A DNA stretch of 64,000 nucleotides from assembly GCF_000294655.1 (NCBI RefSeq), contig NZ_CAHP01000023.1, forward strand, positions 58,451 to 122,450, read 5' to 3'. The stretch is from Magnetospirillum molischianum DSM 120 (GTDB lineage: Bacteria > Pseudomonadota > Alphaproteobacteria > Rhodospirillales > Magnetospirillaceae). This document shows, piece after piece, positions 41,294 through 50,588 of this stretch. The translations under genes and the position numbers were made by a program. Every line of letters starts with the position of its first letter. Within the stretch, counting starts at the first letter, position 1. The notes below the pieces were generated by a model. It did no database searches. It was given only the letters and a program-made list of their open reading frames with translations, and was not told the origin of the DNA.

Positions 41294-42958
41294 GTGAACG
41301 CATTTCTGCAAATGCTGCGGGGTCTCGGGCCGATGCGCCTGGCGGCCATCGCTGGGGTGGGCATCAGCGTCCTCGGCTTTTTCATCTATCTGATGAGCCG
41401 CGTCGCCGCACCGCAGATGGAACTTCTCTATGGCGATCTCGATCTGTCGGATTCGAAGCAGATCATCGAGCGCCTGACCACCGAGAAGGTTCCTTACGAG
41501 CTAAGGAAGGAGGGCACCGAAATCTGGGTGCCCAAGGACCGCAAGCTCGACCTTCGGGTGCGAATGGCTGAACAGGCGCTGCCTAGCGGTGGACGCATGG
41601 CGGGCTATGAACTGTTCGATAAACAGGACGCGTTCGGCACCACCAGCTTCCAGCAGAACATGACGATGGTCCGCGCCATGGAAGGCGAATTGGCCAAGAC
41701 GATCCGTTCGATCGATAAGGTTAAGGCGGCCCGCGTCCATCTCGTCCTGCCCAAGCGAGAGGCATTCTCCCGCGATACACAGGAGCCGTCGGCATCGGTC
41801 ATCCTGAAGATGCAGGGGAACCAGCGGCTGGAAAAAGGACAGGTTCTGGCTATCCAGCATCTGATCGCCGCCGCCGTTCCCAAGATGAAGCCGTCGCGAA
41901 TTTCGATCGTCGATGACAAGGGAACCCTGCTGGCCAAAGGCTTCGATAACAGCCAGGAATACCTCGCCCAGACCGCCGAGGAGATGCGTCTGAATTACGA
42001 AGCCCGGCTGGTCAAGACCATCGAGGATCTGCTGGAACGCTCGCTTGGCCCCGGTCGGGTCCGCGCCGAGGTCAATGTCGAGATGGACATGAGCCGGGCC
42101 GTCACCACCGAGGAATCCTACGATCCAGAGACCAAGGTGGTCCGGTCGCAGGTCACCATCAACGAAGGTGAGCAAAGCCAGGATGCCGAGCCGACTCCGG
42201 TCACGGTGCAGCAGAACCTGCCCGATCCCAATGCCAGCGCCAACGGCAACCTGAGATCGTCGAGCAAATCGAGCAAGAACCAGGAAACCGTCAATTACGA
42301 GATTTCAAAGAAGACCAAGAATACCGTCCGCGAGATCGGCGAAGTGCGCAAGGTCTCGGCGGCCGTGTTGGTCGATGGCGTCCGCGAGAAGTCGGCTGAC
42401 GGCAAGCAATCCACCTATCGCGAACGCACCCCCGAGGAGATGGCTCAGATCGAGGCGTTGGTTAAATCCGCCATCGGTTTCTCCAAGGATCGAGAGGATC
42501 AGGTCAAGGTCGCCTCGATGGCGTTCTACAAAGGCGAGGAACTCGACCAGATCGAAGATCCGAGTGAGTTCATCTTCGGCATGCGCCGCGACTTCGTTGA
42601 GAAGATCGCCTCGAACCTGGGCCTGTCGATCGTCGCCATCCTGTTCCTGCTGCTGGTGCTGCGTCCGCTGATCAGCCGCGCCATCGAATCGATGCAGGGT
42701 CAGGTTGGTCCCGACGGCCGCCGCCTGTTGACCGCCGAAGGCGGCGGCATGCCGCAATTGACCGGCCCCGGTGCCGTCGCCCTGGCCGCGCCCGGCCTGG
42801 GCGAGGAAGAAGAAGTGATCGCCGACGAACTGATCGACATCGACAAAGTTGAAGGCCGCGTCAAGGCGTCGTCGATCCGTAAAATCGGTGAAATCGTCGA
42901 GAAACACCCCGAAGAAGCCCTGTCGATCATTCGCAGCTGGCTTTACCAGGAAAATTAA
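41294..42958 (+). CDS. fliF: Flagellar MS-ring protein FliF
   Basis: FliF forms the MS ring in the inner membrane, base of the flagellar rotor and export apparatus. The 554-residue product has N-terminal (about 14-37) and C-terminal (about 443-460) membrane helices and the motifs GYELFDKQDAFGTTSFQQ and ARVHLVLPKREAFSR of the YscJ/FliF domain. The C-terminal tail (EGRVKASSIRKIGEIVEKHPEEAL) is the FliG-binding part. GTG at 41294 is preferred because GGAG lies five bases upstream; ATG at 41276 is an alternative. Confidence 0.95.
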   Translation: MNAFLQMLRGLGPMRLAAIAGVGISVLGFFIYLMSRVAAPQMELLYGDLDLSDSKQIIERLTTEKVPYELRKEGTEIWVPKDRKLDLRVRMAEQALPSGGRMAGYELFDKQDAFGTTSFQQNMTMVRAMEGELAKTIRSIDKVKAARVHLVLPKREAFSRDTQEPSASVILKMQGNQRLEKGQVLAIQHLIAAAVPKMKPSRISIVDDKGTLLAKGFDNSQEYLAQTAEEMRLNYEARLVKTIEDLLERSLGPGRVRAEVNVEMDMSRAVTTEESYDPETKVVRSQVTINEGEQSQDAEPTPVTVQQNLPDPNASANGNLRSSSKSSKNQETVNYEISKKTKNTVREIGEVRKVSAAVLVDGVREKSADGKQSTYRERTPEEMAQIEALVKSAIGFSKDREDQVKVASMAFYKGEELDQIEDPSEFIFGMRRDFVEKIASNLGLSIVAILFLLLVLRPLISRAIESMQGQVGPDGRRLLTAEGGGMPQLTGPGAVALAAPGLGEEEEVIADELIDIDKVEGRVKASSIRKIGEIVEKHPEEALSIIRSWLYQEN

Positions 42959-43000
42959 CCCGGTCCTCGATCGGACGAGTTCTAACGGAGCGCCCAATCC

Positions 43001-44020
43001 ATGGCCCGCATGAAGGAAGATTACCGCAGTCTGACCGGCCCGCAGAAGGCGGCGATGTTCATGCTGTCCCTGAACGAAGAGCATTCGGCCAAGCTCTTCA
43101 GCATGATGGGCGACGACGAGATCAAGGAACTGTCCCAGATCATGGCCAGCCTGGGCACGGTGTCCGCCAATCTGGTCGAACGGGTGTTCGTTGAATTCGC
43201 CGACGCACTGTCTTCGACCGGATCGCTGACCGGATCGTTCGATACCACCGAGCGGTTGCTGATGAAGGCCCTGCCCCGTGATCGCGTCAATTCGATCATG
43301 GAGGAAATCCGTGGTCCCGCCGGACGCACGATGTGGGACAAGCTGGGCAATGTCAGCGAGCAGGTGCTGGCCAATTATCTGAAGAACGAATACCCGCAGA
43401 CGGTGGCGGTGGTCCTGTCGAAGATCAAGGCCGACCACGCTTCGCGCGTTTTGGGCGTTCTGCCTGAGAATTTCGCGATGGAAGTGATCATGCGCATGCT
43501 GCGGATGGAAGCCGTGCAGAAGGAAGTTCTGGATGGCGTCGAGAAAACCCTGCGCACCGAGTTCATGACCAACCTTGCCCGTACCCAGCGGCGCGATTCG
43601 CATGAATTGATGGCCGACATCTTCAATAACCTCGACCGCAACACCGAAAACCGCTTCATGAGCGCCCTCGAAGAGCGCAACCGCGAGAGCGCGGAAAAGA
43701 TCAAGGCGCTGATGTTCACCTTCGACGACCTGATCCGGATCGATTCCGCCGGCATCCAGGTTCTGCTGCGCTCGGTCGAGAAGGACAAGCTGGCGATTGC
43801 GCTGAAGGGCGGGGCCGAAGGGGTCAAGGAACTGTTCTTCAAGAACATGTCCGAACGCGCGGGCAAGATGCTGAGGGAAGACATGGAGGCGCTGGGGCCG
43901 GTTCGCCTGCGCGACGTCGATCAGGCCCAGTCGGCGATCGTCGTCATGGCCAAGGAACTGGCCGCCTCGAACCAGATCGTGATCTCGGAAGGCCGCGAGG
44001 AAGACGAACTGGTCTATTAA
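43001..44020 (+). CDS. fliG: Flagellar motor switch protein FliG
   Basis: FliG couples the stator to the rotor and sets rotation direction with FliM/FliN. The 339-residue product has the FliG N-, middle- and C-domains: [12 protein letters not shown], the EHPQT-like segment [23 protein letters not shown], and the charged torque helix with [22 protein letters not shown]. It lies 42 bases after fliF. Confidence 0.97.
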   Translation: MARMKEDYRSLTGPQKAAMFMLSLNEEHSAKLFSMMGDDEIKELSQIMASLGTVSANLVERVFVEFADALSSTGSLTGSFDTTERLLMKALPRDRVNSIMEEIRGPAGRTMWDKLGNVSEQVLANYLKNEYPQTVAVVLSKIKADHASRVLGVLPENFAMEVIMRMLRMEAVQKEVLDGVEKTLRTEFMTNLARTQRRDSHELMADIFNNLDRNTENRFMSALEERNRESAEKIKALMFTFDDLIRIDSAGIQVLLRSVEKDKLAIALKGGAEGVKELFFKNMSERAGKMLREDMEALGPVRLRDVDQAQSAIVVMAKELAASNQIVISEGREEDELVY

Positions 44021-44053
44021 TGAGCGCCCGGCGTTTGAGGGACCGTAAAATAA

Positions 44054-44758
44054 ATGGCCTATAGAAAGTACATGTTTGACCTCAATTTCGATCCGCCCGG
44101 TGGCGACACGCGACAACGCGTGGAGGCGGATGCCGAAATTGTAATGCCCGACCCTGCCCCGCCGCCGGTCGAGATCGTGCCGCCACCGCCGACCTTCACC
44201 GAGGAGGATTTGCAATTGGTGCGCGAATCCGCCTTCGAGGAAGGACGCCGCAGCGGATTGGACGAAGCAATCCTCTCGACGGAACGGCAAATGGCCGACG
44301 CGATGGCGATGCTGGCGAGCGGATTAAGCGCGTTAAGGGAAGCCGAGGCCAACTCCGCCGACGAAGCCCAACGGGTCGCGTCCCGCGTGGCGATGGCGGT
44401 ATTGCGTAAGATTTTACCCGCCACCTGCGAGACCAATGCTTTCGAGGAGATCGTTCGAACCGTCCTCGATTGCTTCTCACACGTTCTGGACGAGCCTCGA
44501 ATCATCGTCCGCGTTGTCCCCAGTCTGGTCGATCCGGTACGGGAACGGCTGGAAAGTCAGGCCGGACAGCATGGATTCGAGGGGCGGGTCGTGGTTCAGG
44601 CCGATCCCCGCCTGCCCCCCGGCGATTGTCGGGTGGAATGGACCGATGGCGGGGCCGAACGCGATCAGGCCCGCCTGATCGCCGACATCGAAGCTGCGGT
44701 CGAACGTGCCCTGGCCCCACCGGAACGGACATCGGGCACCGCCGATGCCGTGGATTAA
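44054..44758 (+). CDS. fliH: Flagellar assembly protein FliH
   Basis: FliH binds and regulates the export ATPase FliI. The 234-residue product has a proline-rich N-terminal stretch (PAPPPVEIVPPPP), a predicted coiled coil (about 55-115), and a C-terminal HrpE/YscL-type domain with DPRLPPGDCRVEWTDG, the segment typical of FliH. Similarity is loose, as usual for this protein, and the call rests partly on position between fliG and fliN. No fliI is seen nearby. Confidence 0.8.
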   Translation: MAYRKYMFDLNFDPPGGDTRQRVEADAEIVMPDPAPPPVEIVPPPPTFTEEDLQLVRESAFEEGRRSGLDEAILSTERQMADAMAMLASGLSALREAEANSADEAQRVASRVAMAVLRKILPATCETNAFEEIVRTVLDCFSHVLDEPRIIVRVVPSLVDPVRERLESQAGQHGFEGRVVVQADPRLPPGDCRVEWTDGGAERDQARLIADIEAAVERALAPPERTSGTADAVD

Positions 44759-44871
44759 GGGACCGGGGCCAAACCAAGGGTAACGACGCCCGCAGAGTGG
44801 CACCCAGCGATTGACAGCAATATAAACCAGATGATGGGGTTCCCGGCCCAGGGCCGGACGCGGAGGACAAA

Positions 44872-45201
44872 ATGCCTGATTTCGAGTTGAACGATCTGAA
44901 GTCCGAGGGTGACGACCATCAACAGCGTGGAGACGTACCCGACAGCCCGCGTTCGGCCCGCGATCTGGAGGCGGTGTACGACATCCCGGTGCAGGTCTCG
45001 GCGGTGCTGGGAAAATCGACAATGCAGGTCAACCAGCTTCTGAAGCTGGGGCGCGGCGCGGTGGTCGAACTGGACCGCAAGGTCGGTGAAGCGATCGACA
45101 TTTATGTCAACAACCGACTGGTGGCACGTGGCGAGGTGGTCGTAGTCGAAGACCGCCTGGGCGTGACAATGACGGAAATCATCAAGACCGACCGCGCCTG
45201 A
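44872..45201 (+). CDS. fliN: Flagellar motor switch protein FliN
   Basis: FliN forms much of the C-ring. The 109-residue product has an acidic N-terminal tail and the SpoA/FliN domain: DIPVQVSAVLGKSTMQVNQLLKLGRGAVVELDRKVGE (given here as landmarks DIPVQVSAVLG and LLKLGRGAVVEL), then NNRLVARGEVVVVEDRLGV. fliM is not between fliG and fliN in this window. The gap of 113 bases from fliH holds no gene. Confidence 0.95.
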   Translation: MPDFELNDLKSEGDDHQQRGDVPDSPRSARDLEAVYDIPVQVSAVLGKSTMQVNQLLKLGRGAVVELDRKVGEAIDIYVNNRLVARGEVVVVEDRLGVTMTEIIKTDRA

Positions 45202-45230
45202 GCGGTGGCTTGAGGAGGGAGAGCGACCAG

Positions 45231-46607
45231 ATGCGACTTCTCATCATTGGCACCCTGGACGGGCAGATCGGTGCCGCCAGCCAGATCGCCATGGCGCGAG
45301 GGGCGAAGGTCCGACATGTCGTCACCTTAGAGGCGGGACTTGAAGAACTGCGCGGTCAGGGTGCCGATCTGGTGATGATCGATGTCAAATGCGACATCCG
45401 TACCCTGATCGATTCACTGGAAGCAGAGCGGATTGTGGTGCCGGTGGTCGCATGCGGCATTGCCACGGACGCCTCGGCGGCGGTGCGCGCCATTAAAGCG
45501 GGAGCTAAAGAGTACATTCCACTACCTCCAGACGCAGAATTGATCGCGGCCGTGATCGCGGCGGTAACCCAGGAAAGCCACAACATCGTCTTCAAGGACC
45601 CGCGGATGTCCCAGACGTTGAAGTTGGCCGAACAGGTCGCCAATTCCGACGCCTCCATCATGATTACCGGTGAATCCGGCACCGGCAAGGAACTGGTTGC
45701 CCGTTTCATCCACAAGAAAAGCCGCCGCGCCGACAAGCGCTTTGTCGCGGTCAATTGTGCCGCGATCCCGGAAAATCTGTTGGAATCAGAGTTATTCGGT
45801 CATGAGAAGGGCGCGTTTACCGGCGCGGTGGCCCGACGGATCGGTAAGTTCGAGGAAGCCAACGGCGGCACATTGCTGCTCGATGAAATCTCCGAGATGG
45901 ACGTGCGGCTGCAATCCAAGTTGCTGCGCGTGCTCCAGGAGAAGGAAATCGACCGCGTTGGAGGCAGCCAGCCGGTAAAAGTCGATGTCCGCATCCTCGC
46001 CACCTCGAACCGCCAGATGGAAGAAGAAGTGCGCAAGGGCACCTTCCGCGAGGATCTTTACTACCGTCTGAACGTCGTGACACTGGCCCTGCCGTCCTTG
46101 CGCGAGCGTCCGCTCGACATCACCGTACTGGCCGATCACTTCATCAAGCGCTACAGCGAGGCCAACGGCCTGCCCTACCGCGCGCTGTCCGCCGAGGGGC
46201 GGCAGATGCTAATCCGTCATTCCTGGCGCGGCAATGTCCGTGAATTGGAAAACTGCATGCATCGGGCCGTTCTGCTGGCGCAAGGCTCCGAGATCGGGGC
46301 CGAGGCGATCTTGTTGTCGGGGGGGCCGGTCGGCACCAATCCCGATCCGGTGGTTGCCCAGGCGACGGCGGCGGCGGCATCGGTCACGGCGGTCAGCCCG
46401 ACCGGTCTGGTCGGCAAGACCGTGGCCGAGGTCGAACGCGACCTGATTCTCGATACGTTAAACGCCTATCTCGGCAACCGGACCCACGCCGCCAATATCC
46501 TGGGAATCTCGATTCGCACGCTGCGCAACAAGCTGAAGCAGTACGCCGACGACGGCGTTCCTGTGCCACCGCCCGCGGGCGGTGAACCCGACCGCGCCGC
46601 GTTGTAA
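45231..46607 (+). CDS. flbD: Sigma-54-dependent flagellar regulator FlbD
   Basis: FlbD activates or represses sigma-54 flagellar promoters. The 458-residue product has an atypical receiver domain (1-115) lacking the N-terminal acidic pair, the AAA+ domain with Walker A GESGTGKE, the sigma-54 contact loop GAFTGA, and Walker B LLLDEISEMD, and a C-terminal Fis-type helix-turn-helix (HAANILGISIRTLRNKL). The start at 45231 follows a GAGGAGGGAG site; an in-frame TTG at 45210 would translate that site. Known FlbD proteins are switched by FliX rather than phosphorylation. Confidence 0.93.
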   Translation: MRLLIIGTLDGQIGAASQIAMARGAKVRHVVTLEAGLEELRGQGADLVMIDVKCDIRTLIDSLEAERIVVPVVACGIATDASAAVRAIKAGAKEYIPLPPDAELIAAVIAAVTQESHNIVFKDPRMSQTLKLAEQVANSDASIMITGESGTGKELVARFIHKKSRRADKRFVAVNCAAIPENLLESELFGHEKGAFTGAVARRIGKFEEANGGTLLLDEISEMDVRLQSKLLRVLQEKEIDRVGGSQPVKVDVRILATSNRQMEEEVRKGTFREDLYYRLNVVTLALPSLRERPLDITVLADHFIKRYSEANGLPYRALSAEGRQMLIRHSWRGNVRELENCMHRAVLLAQGSEIGAEAILLSGGPVGTNPDPVVAQATAAAASVTAVSPTGLVGKTVAEVERDLILDTLNAYLGNRTHAANILGISIRTLRNKLKQYADDGVPVPPPAGGEPDRAAL

Positions 46608-46619
46608 GGAAACAAGACG

Positions 46620-48734
46620 ATGGCCGAAGGCGACGCGGTAAGCGGAACCCTGGCGACACGGCAGGCGTTCGGACGGTTGGGCGCGGCGATGCGCCGGGGC
46701 GACGTCGCCCTGGCCGCCGGCGTCATGTTGATCCTGACGGTTCTGATCCTGCCGCTGCCGGCCTGGGCACTGGACGTCGGCCTGTCACTGTCGATCACGA
46801 TTTCCGTTTTGATTCTGATGGTGGCGATCTTTATCGAGAAGCCACTACAATTCAGTGCCTTCCCGACAGTCCTGCTGATCACCACCCTGATCCGACTGGC
46901 TTTGAATCTGGCCTCGACCCGGCTGATCCTCTCGCACGGCCATGAAGGAGTCGAGGGCGCGGGGCAAGTTATCGCCGCGTTCTCCAGCTTCATCATGAGC
47001 GGCAATTTCGTCATTGGCATCATCGTCTTTGCAATCCTGGTGATCGTCAATTTCGTCGTCATCACCAAGGGTTCGACCCGTATCGCCGAAGTCGCGGCAC
47101 GCTTCACCCTCGACGCGATGCCGGGCAAACAGATGGCGATCGACGCCGATCTGTCGGCGGGGTTGTGCGACGAGCCGACCGCACGCAAGCGCCGATCCGA
47201 GTTGGAGCAGGAATCAGCCTTCTTCGGCGCAATGGACGGTGCGTCGAAATTCGTCCGGGGCGACGCTGTTGCCGGTCTGTTGATCACCGCGATCAACATC
47301 GTCGCCGGAATGGTGATCGGGATGGCCCAGAACGGGCTGACCTTTGCCCAGGCCGCCGACATCTACACCAAGCTGACGGTGGGCGACGGCCTGGTAACCC
47401 AGGTTCCGGCGCTGATTGTCTCGGTCGCCGCCGGCATGCTGGTAACCAAGGCGGGCATCCAGGAATCAGTCGATAAGGCGCTGTTCGCCCAGTTGGCGGG
47501 CTATCCCCGTGCGGTGGGTATGGCGGCGGGGCTGATGATGATGATGGCGCTGGTACCTGGAATGCCGTTCCTGCCGTTCGCGGTACTGGCTGGGGGGATG
47601 GGAACGGCTGCATTTTTCCTCGACCGACGCAAGCGGGCGATCAGCGAAAAAGAAGTCCAGATTCAGGCCGAGCAGGCATTGCAACAGGCTCCGGTGCCCG
47701 AGGAACCGATTTCAACCGCGCTGAGGATCGATTTGATCCGGCTGGAACTGGGCTATGGCCTGCTCCAGTTGATCAACAATCCCAAAGGCCAGCGCCTGAC
47801 CGACCAGATCAAGTCGCTGCGCCGGGCCGTCGCGACCGAAATGGGCTTCGTGATGCCCAGCGTCCGCATTCAGGACAACATGCAGCTCCCAGCCAACACC
47901 TATGTCGTCCATATCAAGGAAGTCGAGGCCGGACGGGGCGATTTGCGCCCCAATATGCTGCTGATCATGGACCCGCGCGGCGAAGACATCTTACTGCCGG
48001 GAGAAAAAACGCGCGAACCGACCTTTGGCCTTCCGGCGATGTGGATCGACCCGGCGGCACGCGAAGAAGCGTTGTTCCGAGGCTATACCGTGGTCGATCC
48101 GCCGACGGTAATCACCACCCACTTGACCGAGGTGGTGAAGGACAACATGTCCGAACTCCTCAGCCACGCCGAAACGCAGAAGCTGCTCGACGATCTCGAT
48201 AAAGAGCAACAGAAGCTGGTGGCCGAGCTGATTCCGACCCAGATGACGGTTGGCGGCTTGCAACGCGTGTTGCAAAACCTGCTGGGTGAACGCGTGTCGA
48301 TCCGCGACCTGCCGACCATTCTCGAAGGCATTGCCGAAGCCTGCGGCCATACCCGTAACATCACCATGATCACCGAGCATGTCCGCTCGCGTCTTGCCCG
48401 TCAGATTTCGGATTCCAATTGCGGGCCGCAGGGCTTCATTCCGTTGCTGACCCTGTCGCCAGAATGGGAACAGGCTTTTGCCGAATCCCTGGTCGGAGCG
48501 GGCGAGGAAAAGCAAATCTCGATGGCACCGACGCAATTGCAGGATTTCATCGGCCGGGTCCGCCAGACCTTCGAGCGCTTTGCGATGCAAGGCGAGACCC
48601 CGGTACTGCTGACCAGCCCGATGGTACGTCCCTATGTCCGCTCGATCATCGAGCGGTTTCGCCCGATGACGGTGGTGATGGGGCAGTCGGAAATTCACCC
48701 CAAGGCCCGTATCAAGACACTGGGGCAGATATGA
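46620..48734 (+). CDS. flhA: Flagellar biosynthesis protein FlhA
   Basis: FlhA is the main membrane component of the flagellar type III export gate. The 704-residue product has about eight membrane helices in residues 25-320, the conserved FHIPEP-family loop RIAEVAARFTLDAMPGKQM, and a soluble C-terminal domain that docks export chaperones. Length is normal. It follows flbD by 12 bases. Confidence 0.97.
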   Translation: MAEGDAVSGTLATRQAFGRLGAAMRRGDVALAAGVMLILTVLILPLPAWALDVGLSLSITISVLILMVAIFIEKPLQFSAFPTVLLITTLIRLALNLASTRLILSHGHEGVEGAGQVIAAFSSFIMSGNFVIGIIVFAILVIVNFVVITKGSTRIAEVAARFTLDAMPGKQMAIDADLSAGLCDEPTARKRRSELEQESAFFGAMDGASKFVRGDAVAGLLITAINIVAGMVIGMAQNGLTFAQAADIYTKLTVGDGLVTQVPALIVSVAAGMLVTKAGIQESVDKALFAQLAGYPRAVGMAAGLMMMMALVPGMPFLPFAVLAGGMGTAAFFLDRRKRAISEKEVQIQAEQALQQAPVPEEPISTALRIDLIRLELGYGLLQLINNPKGQRLTDQIKSLRRAVATEMGFVMPSVRIQDNMQLPANTYVVHIKEVEAGRGDLRPNMLLIMDPRGEDILLPGEKTREPTFGLPAMWIDPAAREEALFRGYTVVDPPTVITTHLTEVVKDNMSELLSHAETQKLLDDLDKEQQKLVAELIPTQMTVGGLQRVLQNLLGERVSIRDLPTILEGIAEACGHTRNITMITEHVRSRLARQISDSNCGPQGFIPLLTLSPEWEQAFAESLVGAGEEKQISMAPTQLQDFIGRVRQTFERFAMQGETPVLLTSPMVRPYVRSIIERFRPMTVVMGQSEIHPKARIKTLGQI

Positions 48735-48774
48735 TGACAAAGCGGAGTCAAAACCCTAGACGGAGGGCACGCCG

Positions 48775-49788
48775 ATGCGGCTGAAATCCTTCACCGCGGC
48801 GACTATGTCCGAGGCGATGGAAATGGTCCGCTCCGAACTGGGCGACAATGCCATCATCGTCTCAACACAGCGGGCCGCAGGAACCAAGGGTGTGCGGATC
48901 ACCGCCGCGCTGGAATCAGTTGACGCCGATCTCGCCGTCGCCGAAATGCTGGGGGAAAGCGACGGTTCGGCCGCCGCAGATGCGATCCGGGCGGCACTGA
49001 CCGAACACGGTACGCCACCACGTCTGATCGAACGGCTCGTCAATGCCGCCCGTGCCGCCGAAATCTCCGATCCGATTCAGGCCTGCTCCGCCGCGCTGGA
49101 AGCCGGATTCACCTTCGCCCATCTGCCGGAACATTCCGCCCCGCGCCCCTTCATACTGGTCGGGCCGAACGGATCGGGAAAAAGTGTGACGGTCGCCAAA
49201 TTGGCGGCCCGCTCGGTGTTGAAGCAGCGGCGCGTAGGGGTCATCACCTGCGACAATATCCGCGCCGGAGCAATCGAACAATTGGCCGCTTTCACCTCGA
49301 TTCTGGAAATCGAGCTGGTGCGGACACGAGGGCCGGATTCGCTGGCCCGCGCCGTCGAGAACTCGCAGGGACGATTCGATCTGACCCTGATCGACTCGCC
49401 GGGCCTCAACGCGTTCAGACCCAGTGATATGGACTATCTACAAAGCCTGATCGAAGCAGCCGACGTTGAACCGATTCTTGTCCTGGCCGCTGGAAGCGAT
49501 GCGATCGAAGCGGGCGAGATCGCCGAATCCTTTGCCGCCACCGGGGCGACCCGACTGTTCGCCACCCGGCTTGACACCACCCGCCGTCTGGGCGCGATTC
49601 TGGCCGGCGCAGAGGCCGGACAATTGGCCCTGTGTGACGTCTCGGCCAGCCCACATGTCGCCTCGGGCCTGTCATCTATCTCCGCAATTTCTTTGGCCCG
49701 GCTGATTATGCCGCCGCCACCTGCCGCTGCCGACGCCGACGCCGACGCTACACAAGACGAAACATTCTGGACCGAGGCATCCGCATAA
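48775..49788 (+). CDS. flhF: Flagellar SRP-like GTPase FlhF
   Basis: FlhF sets flagellar number and polar position. The 337-residue product has the FlhF start MRLKSFTAATMSEAMEMVRSELG, a short B-domain, and the SRP-type GTPase with P-loop GPNGSGKSVTVAKL near residue 130 and a DSPG-type G3 (LIDSPGLN). The N-terminal domain is short compared with gamma-proteobacterial FlhF. The stop overlaps the flhG start by one base. Confidence 0.92.
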   Translation: MRLKSFTAATMSEAMEMVRSELGDNAIIVSTQRAAGTKGVRITAALESVDADLAVAEMLGESDGSAAADAIRAALTEHGTPPRLIERLVNAARAAEISDPIQACSAALEAGFTFAHLPEHSAPRPFILVGPNGSGKSVTVAKLAARSVLKQRRVGVITCDNIRAGAIEQLAAFTSILEIELVRTRGPDSLARAVENSQGRFDLTLIDSPGLNAFRPSDMDYLQSLIEAADVEPILVLAAGSDAIEAGEIAESFAATGATRLFATRLDTTRRLGAILAGAEAGQLALCDVSASPHVASGLSSISAISLARLIMPPPPAAADADADATQDETFWTEASA

Positions 49789-50585
49789 TGAGCACGCCCG
49801 ACGCTCCCACCCTCGCGCCACACCCGACAGTTCGAGCCAAGGGGCGGAACATCATCGCCGTCGCCTCGGGCAAGGGAGGAGTGGGCAAAACTTGGTTTGC
49901 CATCACCCTGTCGCACGCTTTGGCCCGCGCCGGTCAGAAAATCCTGCTGTTCGACGGTGATTTGGGGCTTGCCAATGTCGATATCCAACTCGGCCTGATG
50001 CCGAAAGCCGATTTGGGCAGCGTCGTCGCCGGGCGGATGACACTCAATCAGGCGGCGGTCGCCTTCGGTGCCGGTGGTTTCGACGTCATCGCCGGGCGTT
50101 CTGGCTCGGGCACGCTGGCCAATATCCCTCTGTCTCGGCTCCAGATGTTGGGCGACGATCTGGTAACGCTGTCGGGCGGCTATGACCGGGTGGTGGTCGA
50201 TCTGGGGGCCGGAGTGGAAAAGTCGATCCGCACCTTTTCGCAATCGGCAGGAACGATCATGGTGGTGACCACTGACGAGCCGACCTCTCTAACCGACGCC
50301 TACGCCTTCATCAAGGTCACCAGCATGGAGCGGCCGGGCAGCGATCTGCGTGTCGTGGTCAACATGGCAAACTCAACGCGCGAGGGCGAGCGGATTTACA
50401 GTACCCTGCTGAAGGCGTGTGAGGGCTTTCTAAAGATCTCGCCACCGCTGGCCGGAGTCATCCGCCGCGATCTCAAGGTCCGCGAGGCGATCCGCAACCA
50501 GACTCCGATCATGACCCGATCCCCCAACGCCGAAGCCGCCGCCGATGTCGAGGCGATTGTCGAGCGTCTGGTCAGCACGAGATAG
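49788..50585 (+). CDS. flhG: MinD/ParA-like ATPase FlhG (FleN)
   Basis: FlhG limits flagellar number by antagonising FlhF. The 265-residue product has the deviant Walker A GKGGVGKTWFAI near residue 27, DGDLGLANVDIQLG, and VVDLGAGVEKSI. It overlaps flhF by one base and is followed by the FliK-like gene. Confidence 0.93.
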   Translation: MSTPDAPTLAPHPTVRAKGRNIIAVASGKGGVGKTWFAITLSHALARAGQKILLFDGDLGLANVDIQLGLMPKADLGSVVAGRMTLNQAAVAFGAGGFDVIAGRSGSGTLANIPLSRLQMLGDDLVTLSGGYDRVVVDLGAGVEKSIRTFSQSAGTIMVVTTDEPTSLTDAYAFIKVTSMERPGSDLRVVVNMANSTREGERIYSTLLKACEGFLKISPPLAGVIRRDLKVREAIRNQTPIMTRSPNAEAAADVEAIVERLVSTR

Positions 50586-50588
50586 GAA